Positions 10,475 to 18,638 of a stretch of DNA of 64,000 nt are shown here, in pieces (the stretch's first letter is position 1; each line of letters opens with the position of its first letter). The notes beneath the pieces are model-generated. The model worked only from the letters and a program-made list of their open reading frames with translations, was not told where the DNA came from and made no database searches. The position numbers and the translations under genes were made by a program. This DNA is from Pseudomonas sp. 6D_7.1_Bac1 (GTDB taxonomy: Bacteria > Pseudomonadota > Gammaproteobacteria > Pseudomonadales > Pseudomonadaceae): the NCBI RefSeq assembly GCF_025465945.1, contig NZ_JANLNW010000023.1:1-64000 (forward strand), in the 5' to 3' direction.

Positions 10475-11269
10475 TCAGTTCGACATGTTGCGCGCGTAGA
10501 AGATCTCAAGCATTTCGTGCTTCACGCGCTCAGTAACGTGAGCGCGTTGTTCCCTCGACAGGTTGCTGGTGGCGTCACCGAACAGGTAGTTGTCCAGTTC
10601 GAAGTTCTTCAGCAGCATTTTGGTGTGGAACAGGTTTTCCTGGTACACGTTCACGTCGGTCAACTGGTAACCGTCGCGGGTGTCTTCAGACAGGTAATTC
10701 TGGATCGAGTTGATTTCGTGGTCGATGAAGTGCTTTTTGCCTGCAACGTCACGGGTGAAGCCGCGCACGCGATAATCCACGGTCACGATATCCGAATCGA
10801 ACTGGTGAATCAGAAAGTTGAGCGCCTTAAGCGGTGAAATGACTCCGCACGTCGACACGTCAATGTCCACACGGAAGGTTGCAATACCGTCCACCGGATG
10901 AATTTCCGGGTAGGTGTGCACCGTGATGTGGCTCTTGTCGAGGTGGGCCAGGATGATTTCGGGTATCGGACCCGGAGACTCTTCGATCTGGCTATCGGTG
11001 GGGGTCACCGGTTCCTCGGAGATCAGAATGGTCACGCTGGCGCCCTGGGGTTCATAGTCCTGACTGGCAATGTTCAGGATATTGGCACCAATGATATCGA
11101 CAACTTCTGTGAGGATCTGCGTCAGGCGCTTGGCGTTGTACTCTTTATTGATGTACTCAACGTAAGCCTGCTGGTCTTGCGGGGTTTCCGCGTAGCAGAT
11201 GTCATAGATGTTGAAGCTCAAGGTCTTTGTCAGGTTATTGAACCCATGGAGCTTGAGTTTGCTTTTCAC
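10475..11269 (-). CDS. speD: S-adenosylmethionine decarboxylase proenzyme
   Basis: Pyruvoyl enzyme that makes decarboxylated SAM, the aminopropyl donor for spermidine. The 264-residue protein matches the long E. coli-type class. The self-cleavage site is visible as [13 protein letters not shown], with the processing Lys112-Ser113 bond, where Ser becomes the pyruvoyl group. The ATG at 11269 gives the usual N-terminus ([12 protein letters not shown]). It is separated from the upstream OsmC-type gene by 238 bases that contain no convincing gene and presumably its promoter. Confidence 0.95.
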   Translation of the reverse strand: MKSKLKLHGFNNLTKTLSFNIYDICYAETPQDQQAYVEYINKEYNAKRLTQILTEVVDIIGANILNIASQDYEPQGASVTILISEEPVTPTDSQIEESPGPIPEIILAHLDKSHITVHTYPEIHPVDGIATFRVDIDVSTCGVISPLKALNFLIHQFDSDIVTVDYRVRGFTRDVAGKKHFIDHEINSIQNYLSEDTRDGYQLTDVNVYQENLFHTKMLLKNFELDNYLFGDATSNLSREQRAHVTERVKHEMLEIFYARNMSN

Positions 11270-11507
11270 CGTTTAAGAACTCTCTATGTATGCGGCCCGG
11301 CCGCGTGATCAAGCATGCCCGTCAAATGCGAACAACGCACTTGCGTAGGACGGTTAACACCTCTTCGCGATGGCGATTTTGGTTGTCTGTTCGGGTGGGT
11401 GACCTGTCGGCTGACCGATCACTGCCCTGAAAAAAGTGGCGCATTATGCAGACCTGGGCCAGTGATCGCCAGAGTCTGCACCGCATTTATGATAGTTGAA
11501 TGTCGAT

Positions 11508-11930
11508 TCAACCGAGTTCAATGATTTCATAGTCATGGGTGATGGCTACACCGGCCGCCCCAAGCATGATCGACGCCGAGCAATACTTCTCGGCCGACAG
11601 CTCGATGGCCCGTTTAACCTGGGCTTCTTTCAGCGCCCGGCCCTTGACCACGAAATGCATGTGAATCCTGGTGAAGACCTTGGGATCTTCAGTCGCGCGC
11701 TCAGCTTCAAGGAAGGCTTCGCAGCTTTCCACGGCCTGGCGGGACTTCTTCAGGATGCTGACCACGTCGAAATTGCTGCAACCGCCCACACCGAGCAGGA
11801 GCATTTCCATCGGGCGTACACCCAGGTTCCGACCGCCGGCATCAGGCGGACCGTCCATGACCACCACGTGACCGCTGCCGGATTCACCGAGGAACATGGC
11901 TTCGCCAGCCCATTGGATGCGTGCCTTCAT
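11508..11930 (-). CDS. OsmC family protein
   Basis: OsmC/Ohr-type thiol peroxidase-like protein. Taking the ATG at 11930 gives 140 residues beginning MKARIQWAGEAMF, the normal OsmC N-terminus. The open frame extends 50 codons upstream, but that part is unlike the family. The two redox cysteines are visible: C51 in GVGGCSNFDVVSIL and C117 in EKYCSASIML. It is divergent from vfr, with a 250-base regulatory region holding a hairpin and one REP-like unit. Its specific substrate is unknown. It groups with OsmC-like rather than Ohr proteins because the second Cys lies in the KYCSAS context. Confidence 0.88.
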   Translation of the reverse strand: MKARIQWAGEAMFLGESGSGHVVVMDGPPDAGGRNLGVRPMEMLLLGVGGCSNFDVVSILKKSRQAVESCEAFLEAERATEDPKVFTRIHMHFVVKGRALKEAQVKRAIELSAEKYCSASIMLGAAGVAITHDYEIIELG

Positions 11931-12062
11931 CGCCAAGACTCCACTGTTAAAAAAGGGTCGCCAGCTTAGCACAGGGCCTTGCAATGACAGCGCCTGGCAA
12001 CAGCACCCGTCACGCACTGACAGTATCGATAAATTCTCGAATAACGAGGGAATGTGTCTGTT

Positions 12063-12097
12063 AAGCTGGCGCCAATTCAATGGCGCTTGGCCAGCTT
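12063..12097. promoter_or_regulatory. Hairpin in the vfr/osmC divergent region
   Basis: Arms AAGCTGG (12063-12069) and CCAGCTT (12091-12097) enclose a second perfect pairing, CGCCA (12070-12074) with TGGCG (12081-12085), over a 6-base loop with one 5-base bulge. It lies 84 bases before the vfr start. No T-run follows it, so it is more likely an mRNA leader structure or operator than a terminator. Confidence 0.45.
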
Positions 12098-12139
12098 TGT
12101 AGCGAAGACAAAGATCGCAGGCTTCGCCAGTTCCTACAA
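12098..12139. repeat. Single REP-like unit of a second family
   Basis: The imperfect palindrome TTGTAGCGAAGACAAAGATC ... GGCTTCGCCAGTTCCTACAA resembles the GTAGGAGCTGGCGAAGCC repeats common between Pseudomonas genes. It differs from the GTGGGAGCGAGC family seen elsewhere in the window. Confidence 0.6.
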
Positions 12140-12180
12140 AAAAACTACATCACACCGTGCAGTCTTTTCGGGATACAACC

Positions 12181-12825
12181 ATGGTTGCTGTTACCCCAAC
12201 ACCCAGAATCAAGAACCTCGACAAGTTGTTGATGCATTGCCAGCGCCGTCGTTATCAGGCCAAGAGCAACATCATTTGCGCAGGCGATCGTTCGGACACG
12301 CTGTTTTTCATCATCAAAGGTTCGGTCACCATCCTCATCGAGGACGACGATGGCCGCGAAATGATCATCGCCTACCTCAATGCCGGGGACTTCTTCGGCG
12401 AGTTGGGCCTGTTCGAACAAGCCGGGATGGAACAGGAGCGCAGTGCCTGGGTTCGCGCCAAGGTCGAGTGCGAAGTAGCCGAAATCAGCTACTGCAAATT
12501 CCGCGAGCTGTCCCAGCAGGATCCAGACATTCTTTACGTGCTCAGCGGCCAGATTGCCCAGCGCCTGCGCAATACCACACGCAAGGTCGGCGACCTGGCG
12601 TTCTTCGACGTCACCGGCCGGGTTGCGCGCTGCTTGCTGGAGCTGTGCAAACAGCCCGACGCCATGACGCACCCGGACGGCATGCAGATCAAAGTCACTC
12701 GCCAGGAAATCGGCCGGATCGTCGGTTGCTCGCGGGAAATGGTCGGGCGCGTGCTCAAAGATCTGGAAGAACGCAACCTGGTCGACGTCAAAGGCAAAAC
12801 CATGGTGGTGTTCGGCACCCGCTAA
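12181..12825 (+). CDS. vfr: cAMP receptor protein Vfr (CRP family)
   Basis: Global cAMP-dependent regulator, the Pseudomonas counterpart of E. coli Crp. In P. aeruginosa it controls virulence and quorum-sensing genes. From the ATG at 12181 the product has 214 residues, exactly the Vfr length. It has a cyclic-nucleotide-binding beta-roll with the phosphate-binding motif FGELGLFE (about 69-76), the Arg needed for cAMP contact, a dimer helix, and a C-terminal helix-turn-helix ([20 protein letters not shown]). Eight codons of upstream in-frame sequence are excluded by homology. It is convergent with the next gene, two bases apart. Confidence 0.94.
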   Translation: MVAVTPTPRIKNLDKLLMHCQRRRYQAKSNIICAGDRSDTLFFIIKGSVTILIEDDDGREMIIAYLNAGDFFGELGLFEQAGMEQERSAWVRAKVECEVAEISYCKFRELSQQDPDILYVLSGQIAQRLRNTTRKVGDLAFFDVTGRVARCLLELCKQPDAMTHPDGMQIKVTRQEIGRIVGCSREMVGRVLKDLEERNLVDVKGKTMVVFGTR

Positions 12826-12827
12826 CG

Positions 12828-13526
12828 CTAAGCCGACATCACCTCGGCCAGCATTTGCCGATACAACGTGTCCAGCCGCTCGATGGCGTCCGGGGCGGCA
12901 AATTGTTCATGCAGAGCGATGTGGCTTTGCGCACGAACCCGCTGCTCCAGACCACACGCCTCGTTAAACCGGTTCACCGCAGCAACCATCGATTCTCGCT
13001 CGTCGTCCAGCAACAGCGCACCGTGCACCAATCCCACCGGACGCTGGCCACCCTTGCTCTGGCGCCAGCGCTGAGCGGTGCCGACCATTTTTCGGCCGTC
13101 GAGATTGACGTTGAAACGCCCATCACAGAAAGCGCCTTCGACTTCACCCAACGAAGGATTGCCGCCAAGCTCTGTCAGTAGCGCGCAAATCGGATCGCAC
13201 AGACGCCGATAGGCGGTTTCGATACGACCGTGATCACCTTCACTGCGCGGCGGTGCATACACCAACGCGATATTGATCGTCGCTGCAGACTGCGGCACCG
13301 GCTCACCACCGGTTTCACGCAGCAACACCGGCCAACCGTTCGCCGCCGACACCTCGCAAGCCGCCTCGAACCCTGGCAAACGGCTCAAACGCCGGGGCAT
13401 GACCAGCGCCCGATCGCTCGGCTGCCAGAACAACAAACCAAACTCCTGGTCGCCGGCACACACCGTCGCCAACAAATCCTGTTCGGCATGTAGACCGGCT
13501 TCGACGGTCAGTGAGGTTGGAGTCAT
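12828..13526 (-). CDS. Lipoate-protein ligase-like protein (BPL/LPL fold), catalytic motif degenerate
   Basis: The 232-residue protein has the biotin/lipoate-ligase fold pattern: an N-terminal strand region, the segment RETGGEPVPQSAATINIAL (about 70-88), and FNVNLDGRKMVGTAQRW with the conserved Lys (about 137-153) followed by VGLVHGALLLD. Canonical LplA proteins read RRxxGGGxVxHDxGN at the first motif. Here the third Gly is Glu and the HD pair is absent, so classical lipoyl-AMP chemistry is doubtful. It is convergent with vfr and followed downstream by REPs and then trpC. An orthologous gene sits at the same place in P. putida. It could be an octanoyl or lipoyl amidotransferase or a non-catalytic relative. 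Confidence 0.7.
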   Translation of the reverse strand: MTPTSLTVEAGLHAEQDLLATVCAGDQEFGLLFWQPSDRALVMPRRLSRLPGFEAACEVSAANGWPVLLRETGGEPVPQSAATINIALVYAPPRSEGDHGRIETAYRRLCDPICALLTELGGNPSLGEVEGAFCDGRFNVNLDGRKMVGTAQRWRQSKGGQRPVGLVHGALLLDDERESMVAAVNRFNEACGLEQRVRAQSHIALHEQFAAPDAIERLDTLYRQMLAEVMSA

Positions 13527-13567
13527 AAGGTAATCCGTAAGACGTTCAGCCTATGCTGCTTCTTATG

Positions 13568-13651
13568 CCCCTTCGCGAGCAGGCTCGCTCCCACATTGGA
13601 TCTGTGGCGGTCACAAATCTTCTGTGGGAGCGAGCCTGCTCGCGAAGGGGG
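13568..13651. repeat. REP pair in outward orientation
   Basis: Two near-perfect inverted copies (13568-13595 and 13623-13651) are separated by 27 bases. The order of arms is reversed relative to the pairs at 18535, 23004 and 25269: the GCGAA(GGGG) ends point outwards and the CCCACA ends face each other. Confidence 0.9.
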
Positions 13652-13670
13652 CGACGCGGTCTGCGAATAT

Positions 13671-14507
13671 TCAGTCGAGGGTCGAACCGCTGACCGCTAC
13701 GCCACGTTCTGGAAAGAACAAGCGTTGCAGTTCAGCACCCGGGCTCTCGGCGCGCATGAACGCCTCGCCGACCAGGAACGAATACACCTCGCTGATTTCC
13801 ATCAGCTCGACGTCGGCGCGATTAAGGATGCCACTTTCAGTGATAACCAGGCGATCGCGTGGGATGCGCGGCAGCAGATCGAGAGTGGTTTCCAGGCTGA
13901 CTTCGAAGGTGTGCAGGTTGCGGTTATTCACGCCAACCAACGGAGTGTCGAGGGTTTTCAAGGCCCGCTCCAGCTCGTCACCGTCGTGGACTTCCACCAG
14001 CACGTCGAGGCCAACACTTTTGGCGACAGCTGCCAGCTCGGCCATTTTCACATCATCCAGCGCGGCAACGATCAACAGCACGCAATCGGCACCCAGCGCA
14101 CGGGCTTCGACGATCTGATAAGGATCGATCATGAAGTCCTTGCGAATCACCGGCAGCTTGCACGCGGCACGCCCCTGTTGCAGGTAGATGTCGGCGCCCT
14201 GGAAGAAATCGATGTCGGTCAGCACCGAGAGGCACGTCGCCCCGCCCTTCTCGTAGCTCTTGGCGATGTCGGCCGGCACGAAGTTCTCGCGAATCACGCC
14301 TTTGCTCGGCGAAGCCTTCTTGATTTCAGCAATCACCGCCGGCTGTTTCAGCTTGGCCTGGGCGAGCAGCGCCCTGGCAAATCCACGCGGTGCATCGGCC
14401 ACCTTGGCCAGCGCTTCCAGCTCGGCAAGCGTCACGCGAGCGCTGCGCTCGGCCACTTCCTCGACTTTGCGGGCGATAATTTTTTCCAGAACCGTCGGTA
14501 CACTCAT
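13671..14507 (-). CDS. trpC: Indole-3-glycerol phosphate synthase
   Basis: Converts carboxyphenylamino-deoxyribulose phosphate to indole-3-glycerol phosphate. The 278-residue monofunctional (beta/alpha)8 barrel shows the N-terminal segment [12 protein letters not shown], the phosphate/catalytic Lys region [11 protein letters not shown] (about 64-74), the catalytic Lys in [13 protein letters not shown] and the [12 protein letters not shown] region. It is the last gene of trpG-trpD-trpC and overlaps trpD by four bases, indicating coupling. In Pseudomonas, TrpC is not fused to TrpF, as here. Confidence 0.96.
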   Translation of the reverse strand: MSVPTVLEKIIARKVEEVAERSARVTLAELEALAKVADAPRGFARALLAQAKLKQPAVIAEIKKASPSKGVIRENFVPADIAKSYEKGGATCLSVLTDIDFFQGADIYLQQGRAACKLPVIRKDFMIDPYQIVEARALGADCVLLIVAALDDVKMAELAAVAKSVGLDVLVEVHDGDELERALKTLDTPLVGVNNRNLHTFEVSLETTLDLLPRIPRDRLVITESGILNRADVELMEISEVYSFLVGEAFMRAESPGAELQRLFFPERGVAVSGSTLD

Positions 14508-15553
14508 GCCTCATTCTCCACTCTGAATACCGCGGTAAATGCACCCAACTCTTCAAGTTTTTCACGCGCAAGGCCGGTGTGCAGCGCGTCATGGGCCAGG
14601 GCAACGCCCTCTCTCAGGCTGCTCGCATGATCAGCAGCGTACAGCGCGGCACCGGCATTGAGCACAATCATTTCTGCGGCTTTCTGACCGTTCTCGGTTT
14701 TGCGTCGCCCCAAGGCATCGCGAATCAGTTCGAGCGAGGCCGCCGGGCTTTCCACCGCCAGACCGTGCAGGCTCTGGCTCTTCATGCCGAGGTCTTCAGG
14801 CTCGACCCAATATTCGCTGATCTGGTCATCTTTCAATTCCGCCACAAAGGTTGGCGCCGCCAGACTGAACTCGTCCAGGCCATCCTTCGAATGCACCACC
14901 AGCACGTGCTTGCTGCCCATACGCTGCAAGACTTCGGCCAACGGGCGGCACAATGCCTGACTGAACACGCCCACCACCTGATGCTTCACGCCGGCCGGAT
15001 TCGTAAGCGGGCCGAGCATGTTGAACAGCGTACGCAGGCCGAGATCACGGCGCGGGCCGGCGGCGTATTTCATCGCACCATGATGGGCCTGGGCGAACAT
15101 GAAGCCGATGCCGACGTTGTCGATGCAGCGCGCCACTTGAACCGGCGTCAGGTTCAGGTAGATCCCGGCCGCCTCCAGCAAGTCGGCGCTGCCGCTCTTG
15201 CCCGAGACCGCACGGTTACCGTGCTTGGCCACCGTGCAACCGGCCGCCGCCACCACAAACGAAGAAGCCGTCGAAACGTTGAAGATGTTTGCACCGTCAC
15301 CGCCGGTGCCGACCACATCAACAACGCCGTCGAGGGTTTTCAACTCGACCTTGTCCGCCAGCTCACGCATGACCGAGACCGCACCGACGATCTCGTCGAT
15401 GCTCTCACTCTTCATGCGCATGGCCATCATGAACGCGCCAATCTGCGCGTCAGTGCATTGCCCGGTCATGATTTCGCGCATCACATCGCGCATTTCATCA
15501 GTGCTCAGGTCCAGGTGGCCGACGATACGGCTCAGGGCAGTCTTGATATCCAT
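14504..15553 (-). CDS. trpD: Anthranilate phosphoribosyltransferase
   Basis: Transfers the phosphoribosyl group from PRPP to anthranilate. The 349-residue protein has the glycine-rich PRPP motif [16 protein letters not shown] (about 80-95), the [15 protein letters not shown] segment (about 109-123) and the NMLGPLTNP region (about 178-186), all diagnostic of the family. It lies 9 bases after trpG and overlaps trpC by 4 bases, forming the trpGDC operon typical of pseudomonads, in which trpE is elsewhere. Confidence 0.96.
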   Translation of the reverse strand: MDIKTALSRIVGHLDLSTDEMRDVMREIMTGQCTDAQIGAFMMAMRMKSESIDEIVGAVSVMRELADKVELKTLDGVVDVVGTGGDGANIFNVSTASSFVVAAAGCTVAKHGNRAVSGKSGSADLLEAAGIYLNLTPVQVARCIDNVGIGFMFAQAHHGAMKYAAGPRRDLGLRTLFNMLGPLTNPAGVKHQVVGVFSQALCRPLAEVLQRMGSKHVLVVHSKDGLDEFSLAAPTFVAELKDDQISEYWVEPEDLGMKSQSLHGLAVESPAASLELIRDALGRRKTENGQKAAEMIVLNAGAALYAADHASSLREGVALAHDALHTGLAREKLEELGAFTAVFRVENEA

Positions 15554-15562
15554 GGAAAGTCC

Positions 15563-16156
15563 TTAGCGCGTGCCGCCGGTTTGTTTGAGGAAGTTGGCGA
15601 ACAGCTCGTGGCCCTGCTCGGTCAGGATCGACTCAGGGTGAAACTGCACCCCTTCAATGTTCAATGTCTTGTGACGCAGGCCCATGATTTCATCGACCGA
15701 ACCGTCTTCGAGCTGAGTCCAGGCGGTCAATTCCAGGCAATCAGGCAAGGTTTCGCGCTTAACGATCAACGAATGATAGCGGGTGACCGTCAGCGGACGG
15801 TTAAGACCTTCAAACACGCCCTTGTCCTCGTGGAATACCGGGCTAGTCTTACCGTGCATGACTTGGCGGGCACGCACTACATCGCCGCCAAACGCCTGGC
15901 CGATGGACTGATGGCCGAGGCAGACGCCGAGAATCGGCAATTTGCCGGCGAAATATTTGATGGCTTCGATGGAGATGCCGGCTTCGGTCGGGGTGCACGG
16001 GCCAGGGGAAACGACGATGCGCTCAGGCTTGAGGGCTTCGATTTCGGCGATGGTGAGCTCATCGTTGCGCACCACCTTGACCTCGGAGCCCAGCTCGCCG
16101 AGGTACTGCACAACGTTGTAGGTAAAAGAGTCGTAGTTATCGATCATCAGCAACAT
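15563..16156 (-). CDS. trpG: Anthranilate synthase glutamine amidotransferase component
   Basis: Class I glutamine amidotransferase supplying ammonia to TrpE. The 197-residue protein shows the nucleophile C79 in [11 protein letters not shown] and the His/Glu pair H173 and E175 in QFHPES. It is the first gene of trpGDC. Its 170-base leader contains a short Trp-rich peptide gene (16410-16324) and two inverted repeats, pointing to attenuation control. In many pseudomonads TrpG also serves folate synthesis as PabA, which may matter because no pabA is visible here. Confidence 0.95.
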   Translation of the reverse strand: MLLMIDNYDSFTYNVVQYLGELGSEVKVVRNDELTIAEIEALKPERIVVSPGPCTPTEAGISIEAIKYFAGKLPILGVCLGHQSIGQAFGGDVVRARQVMHGKTSPVFHEDKGVFEGLNRPLTVTRYHSLIVKRETLPDCLELTAWTQLEDGSVDEIMGLRHKTLNIEGVQFHPESILTEQGHELFANFLKQTGGTR

Positions 16157-16207
16157 GGCGTTTATAACCTTTTGAATTCACTGACTTTTAGGACGGCCTT
16201 CGAATGA

Positions 16208-16280
16208 TTTACCCGCAGCGTTGCGGTGCTCTGTCAGCAGCTGAATCGAGCCAGCTACAGCGGCATGTCATACGGGTAAA
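16208..16280 (-). promoter_or_regulatory. Long-range inverted repeat in the trpG leader
   Basis: CGGGTAAA (16273-16280) is the exact complement of TTTACCCG (16208-16215), enclosing 57 bases of the transcribed leader that can fold further (CCGCA/TGCGG). It could be the alternative fold of an attenuator. The pairing is seen. The role is inferred. Confidence 0.4.
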
Positions 16281-16300
16281 GAAGGCAAACAGGTACAGGT

Positions 16301-16314
16301 CCGGCCGGGCCGGC
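16301..16314 (-). promoter_or_regulatory. GC hairpin after the trpG leader peptide
   Basis: On the minus strand GCCGG (16314-16310) and CCGG (16304-16301) pair over a 5-base loop, nine bases after the leader-peptide stop. UUUGC follows shortly after. The same arrangement, stop then about ten bases then a GCCGG hairpin then UUUGC, follows gph upstream of trpE. No long U-run is present, so whether it terminates is uncertain. Confidence 0.45.
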
Positions 16315-16323
16315 AGAGAAAGT

Positions 16324-16410
16324 TCAGGCGCGCCAACGCCAACGGGCGTGGGCCTTGACGACTTGATCCAAGAGTTTGCTGACGATCAACACGGGGAAGG
16401 TCTCATTCAT
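16324..16410 (-). CDS. Putative trpGDC leader peptide with Arg-Trp-Arg-Trp end
   Basis: A 28-residue frame (MNETFPVLIVSK, then LLDQVVKAHARWRWRA) starts at an ATG preceded by GGGA five bases upstream and ends 167 bases before trpG. Its last 17 codons are homologous to the end of gph, the gene before trpE, and the final 18 bases are identical, including two Trp codons separated by one Arg codon. Two Trp codons just before the stop, in front of a tryptophan operon, are the hallmark of a transcription-attenuation leader. Attenuation of trpE and trpGDC has been described in P. putida as far as I recall. Function is inferred. The peptide itself probably has none beyond ribosome stalling. Confidence 0.7.
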   Translation of the reverse strand: MNETFPVLIVSKLLDQVVKAHARWRWRA

Positions 16411-16556
16411 ACGTTCCCGCACAGTAACTTAGCTGAGCAGAGGGTGCAATATGGCGCAGCACACGCAATCGATGCGGCCTTTGGCCATAGCTAAACCGTA
16501 AAAGTTTTTGGTACTGTCGTTTCGTTTACTACAACAATAAATAAACGGACTTGCTC

Positions 16557-18467
16557 ATGATCAAACAGACGATGTTTGTACCGCTCGCCGGTTGTGTTCT
16601 TGCACTGGCCTGCGCCCAGGCCATTGCGGCACCCGCCCCCTATTCGAAATTCATTGTCTTTGGCGACAGCCTGAACGACGCCGGACAGTTCACTGACCCG
16701 GGTGGCCCTGCTGGCTCAACATTGCGCTTCACCAACCGTGTCGGCCCGACCTACAAGGATGGCAGCGGCGAGGTAAAAGCCGCCAACTCGACGCAGTTGC
16801 TGGGGGGGAAACTGGGGTTTTCACCCGATCAAACGGCCGCTTCGACGTCGGCGGTTCGCGCCAGCCAAGGCCTGCCAGATGGCAACAACTGGGCCACGGG
16901 CGGCTACCGTACCGATCAGATCCTCGACTCGATCACCACTGTATCGGACACCGGTGAACGCAGTCGGCCCGGTTATCTGCCGAGCAACAACTTTCGCGCC
17001 GACCCGAACGCGCTCTACTACCTCTCCGGCGGCGGCAACGACTTCCTTCAGGGCCGGGTAACCAGCCTCGACCAGGCCAGCGCCGCAGCCGATCGCCTGG
17101 TCAGCAGCGTGCAAGTGCTGCAACAGGCCGGCGCCAAGTACATCATGGTCTGGCTGCTCCCGGATATCGGCCTCACCCCGGCGATCAATGGCAGCCCGTT
17201 CCAGGCTTTTACCTCCCAACTCAGTGCCCAGTTCAATACCGAACTGGTCAGCCAGTTGCAGCATGTCGACGCCGAGGTCATCCCGCTCAATATTCCGGTG
17301 CTGCTCAAAGAGGTCTTTGCCAATCCGGCGCAATTTGGCCTGGCCGCCGACCAGAACCTCACCGCAACCTGCTTCAGCGGTGACAGCTGTACCGAAAACG
17401 CCAAGTACGGGATCAACAGCGCGACGCCAGACCCGACCAAGCTGATCTACAACGACGACGTACACCCGACCGAAACCGGGCAACGCCTGATCGCCGATTA
17501 CGCGTATTCCATACTGGCGGCGCCTTGGGAGTTGACGCTGTTACCAGAAATGGCCCACGCCACTCTGCGCGCGCACCAGGATGAACTGCGCAACCAATGG
17601 CAATCCGATTGGGAAAACTGGCAAAACGTCGGTCAGTGGCGGGCGATTGTCGCCGGTGGCGGTCAGCACCTGAACTTTGACGATCAGAGCAGTGCAGCCA
17701 GTGCCGATGGCAACGGCTACAACCTGAACATCGGTGGCAGCTACCGCCTCAACGAGGCCTGGCGCGTCGGCGTTGCCGCCGGTTTCTATCGCCAGAAGCT
17801 GGAAGCGGGCAACGACAACTCGCAGTACAAACTCAACACGTACATGGGCACGGCGTTCGCCCAGTACCAGCAAAATCGCTGGTGGGCTGACGCCGCAATG
17901 ACCGCCGGGCACCTGGACTACGACAACCTCAAGCGTAAATTCGACCTGGGCGTCAACGAACGCAGTGAGAGCGGCGACACCAACGGCACTGTGTTGGCCG
18001 TCACCGGCCGCTTGGGCTATGACATCGCCCAACAGGCGAGCAGCCCTTGGCACTTGTCGCCCTTCATCAGCGCCGACTACGCCAAGGTGCAAGTCGATGG
18101 TTACTCGGAGAACGGCAACGACTCCACGGCACTGACGTTCGCTGACCAGAAGCGCACGTCGAAACGCCTTGGCGTCGGCTTACAGGGCAAGTACCAAATC
18201 ACCCCACAGACACAGATATTCGGCGAGTTCGCTCATGAACGCGAATACAAGGACGATACTCAGGACCTGACCATCAACCTCAACAGCCTGCCCAGCAACA
18301 GCTTCACCCTGCAAGGCTACACCCCGCAAACCAACCTGAACCGCCTGAACCTGGGTGTCAGCCAGAAGCTGACCGCAGACCTGGCGCTACGGGCCAGCTA
18401 CAACATTCGCAAGGATGACGACTTCACCCAACAGGGCATCAACGTGGGTGTCAGCCTGGACTTCTAA
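16557..18467 (+). CDS. estA: Autotransporter GDSL esterase EstA
   Basis: Outer-membrane-anchored lipolytic esterase of the type V (autotransporter) family. In P. aeruginosa EstA affects rhamnolipid production and motility. From the ATG at 16557 the product has 636 residues: signal peptide (1-25, ending AIAA), a GDSL/SGNH catalytic passenger with the nucleophile S38 in VFGDSLND, the block III motif GGGNDF (about 160-165) and the Asp/His pair in [10 protein letters not shown] (about 300-309). A beta-barrel domain (about 350-636) ends in aromatic Phe, as needed for outer-membrane insertion. A TTG two codons upstream is a less likely start. It lies alone between trpG and trpE. Confidence 0.93.
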   Translation: MIKQTMFVPLAGCVLALACAQAIAAPAPYSKFIVFGDSLNDAGQFTDPGGPAGSTLRFTNRVGPTYKDGSGEVKAANSTQLLGGKLGFSPDQTAASTSAVRASQGLPDGNNWATGGYRTDQILDSITTVSDTGERSRPGYLPSNNFRADPNALYYLSGGGNDFLQGRVTSLDQASAAADRLVSSVQVLQQAGAKYIMVWLLPDIGLTPAINGSPFQAFTSQLSAQFNTELVSQLQHVDAEVIPLNIPVLLKEVFANPAQFGLAADQNLTATCFSGDSCTENAKYGINSATPDPTKLIYNDDVHPTETGQRLIADYAYSILAAPWELTLLPEMAHATLRAHQDELRNQWQSDWENWQNVGQWRAIVAGGGQHLNFDDQSSAASADGNGYNLNIGGSYRLNEAWRVGVAAGFYRQKLEAGNDNSQYKLNTYMGTAFAQYQQNRWWADAAMTAGHLDYDNLKRKFDLGVNERSESGDTNGTVLAVTGRLGYDIAQQASSPWHLSPFISADYAKVQVDGYSENGNDSTALTFADQKRTSKRLGVGLQGKYQITPQTQIFGEFAHEREYKDDTQDLTINLNSLPSNSFTLQGYTPQTNLNRLNLGVSQKLTADLALRASYNIRKDDDFTQQGINVGVSLDF

Positions 18468-18480
18468 ATCGCAGGCAATA

Positions 18481-18518
18481 AAAAACGCTGCCTTTCTCAC
18501 GGGGGCAGCGTTTTTTTT
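18481..18518. terminator. Bidirectional terminator between estA and trpE
   Basis: The stem ACGCTGCC (18485-18492) pairs with GGCAGCGT (18504-18511), preceded by A-rich and followed by eight T residues. It can stop both convergent transcripts. Confidence 0.9.
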
Positions 18519-18534
18519 ATGGTGGTGAACTCCT

Positions 18535-18624
18535 TGTGGGAGCGAGCCTGCTCGCGAAAGCGGTGGGTCAGGCAACATCAATGCTGGCTGTGATGCCCCC
18601 TTCGCGAGCAGGCTCGCTCCCACA
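18535..18624. repeat. REP palindrome pair
   Basis: Two inverted REP units (18535-18563 and 18596-18624) flank a 32-base spacer between the estA terminator and the trpE stop codon. Confidence 0.9.
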
Positions 18625-18638
18625 GGTTTTGCGTGACC

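Larger units (their letters stand above)
16157..16556. other. Divergent trpG / estA regulatory region
   Basis: A 400-base stretch without a long gene. Reading leftwards it holds the trpG leader: a 28-codon peptide (16410-16324), a GC hairpin (16314-16301) and an 8-bp long-range inverted repeat, 16273-16280 with 16208-16215. Reading rightwards, the last 100 bases are AT-richer (TACAACAATAAATAAACG just before the start) and should hold the estA promoter. An open frame on the plus strand at 16204-16494 has no family features. Confidence 0.6.

Noticed and set aside
14579..16207. 542-codon plus-strand frame antisense to trpD and trpG
   Set aside because: Covers two certain genes on the other strand and has a His/Arg/Gln-rich composition typical of shadows.
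16204..16494. 96-codon plus-strand frame in the trpG-estA gap
   Set aside because: No RBS, no family, and it covers the trpG leader whose minus-strand features are better supported.
18535..18624. Repeat pair as insertion-sequence ends
   Set aside because: Only 32 bases separate the arms, there is no transposase, and the same unit recurs elsewhere as REP.
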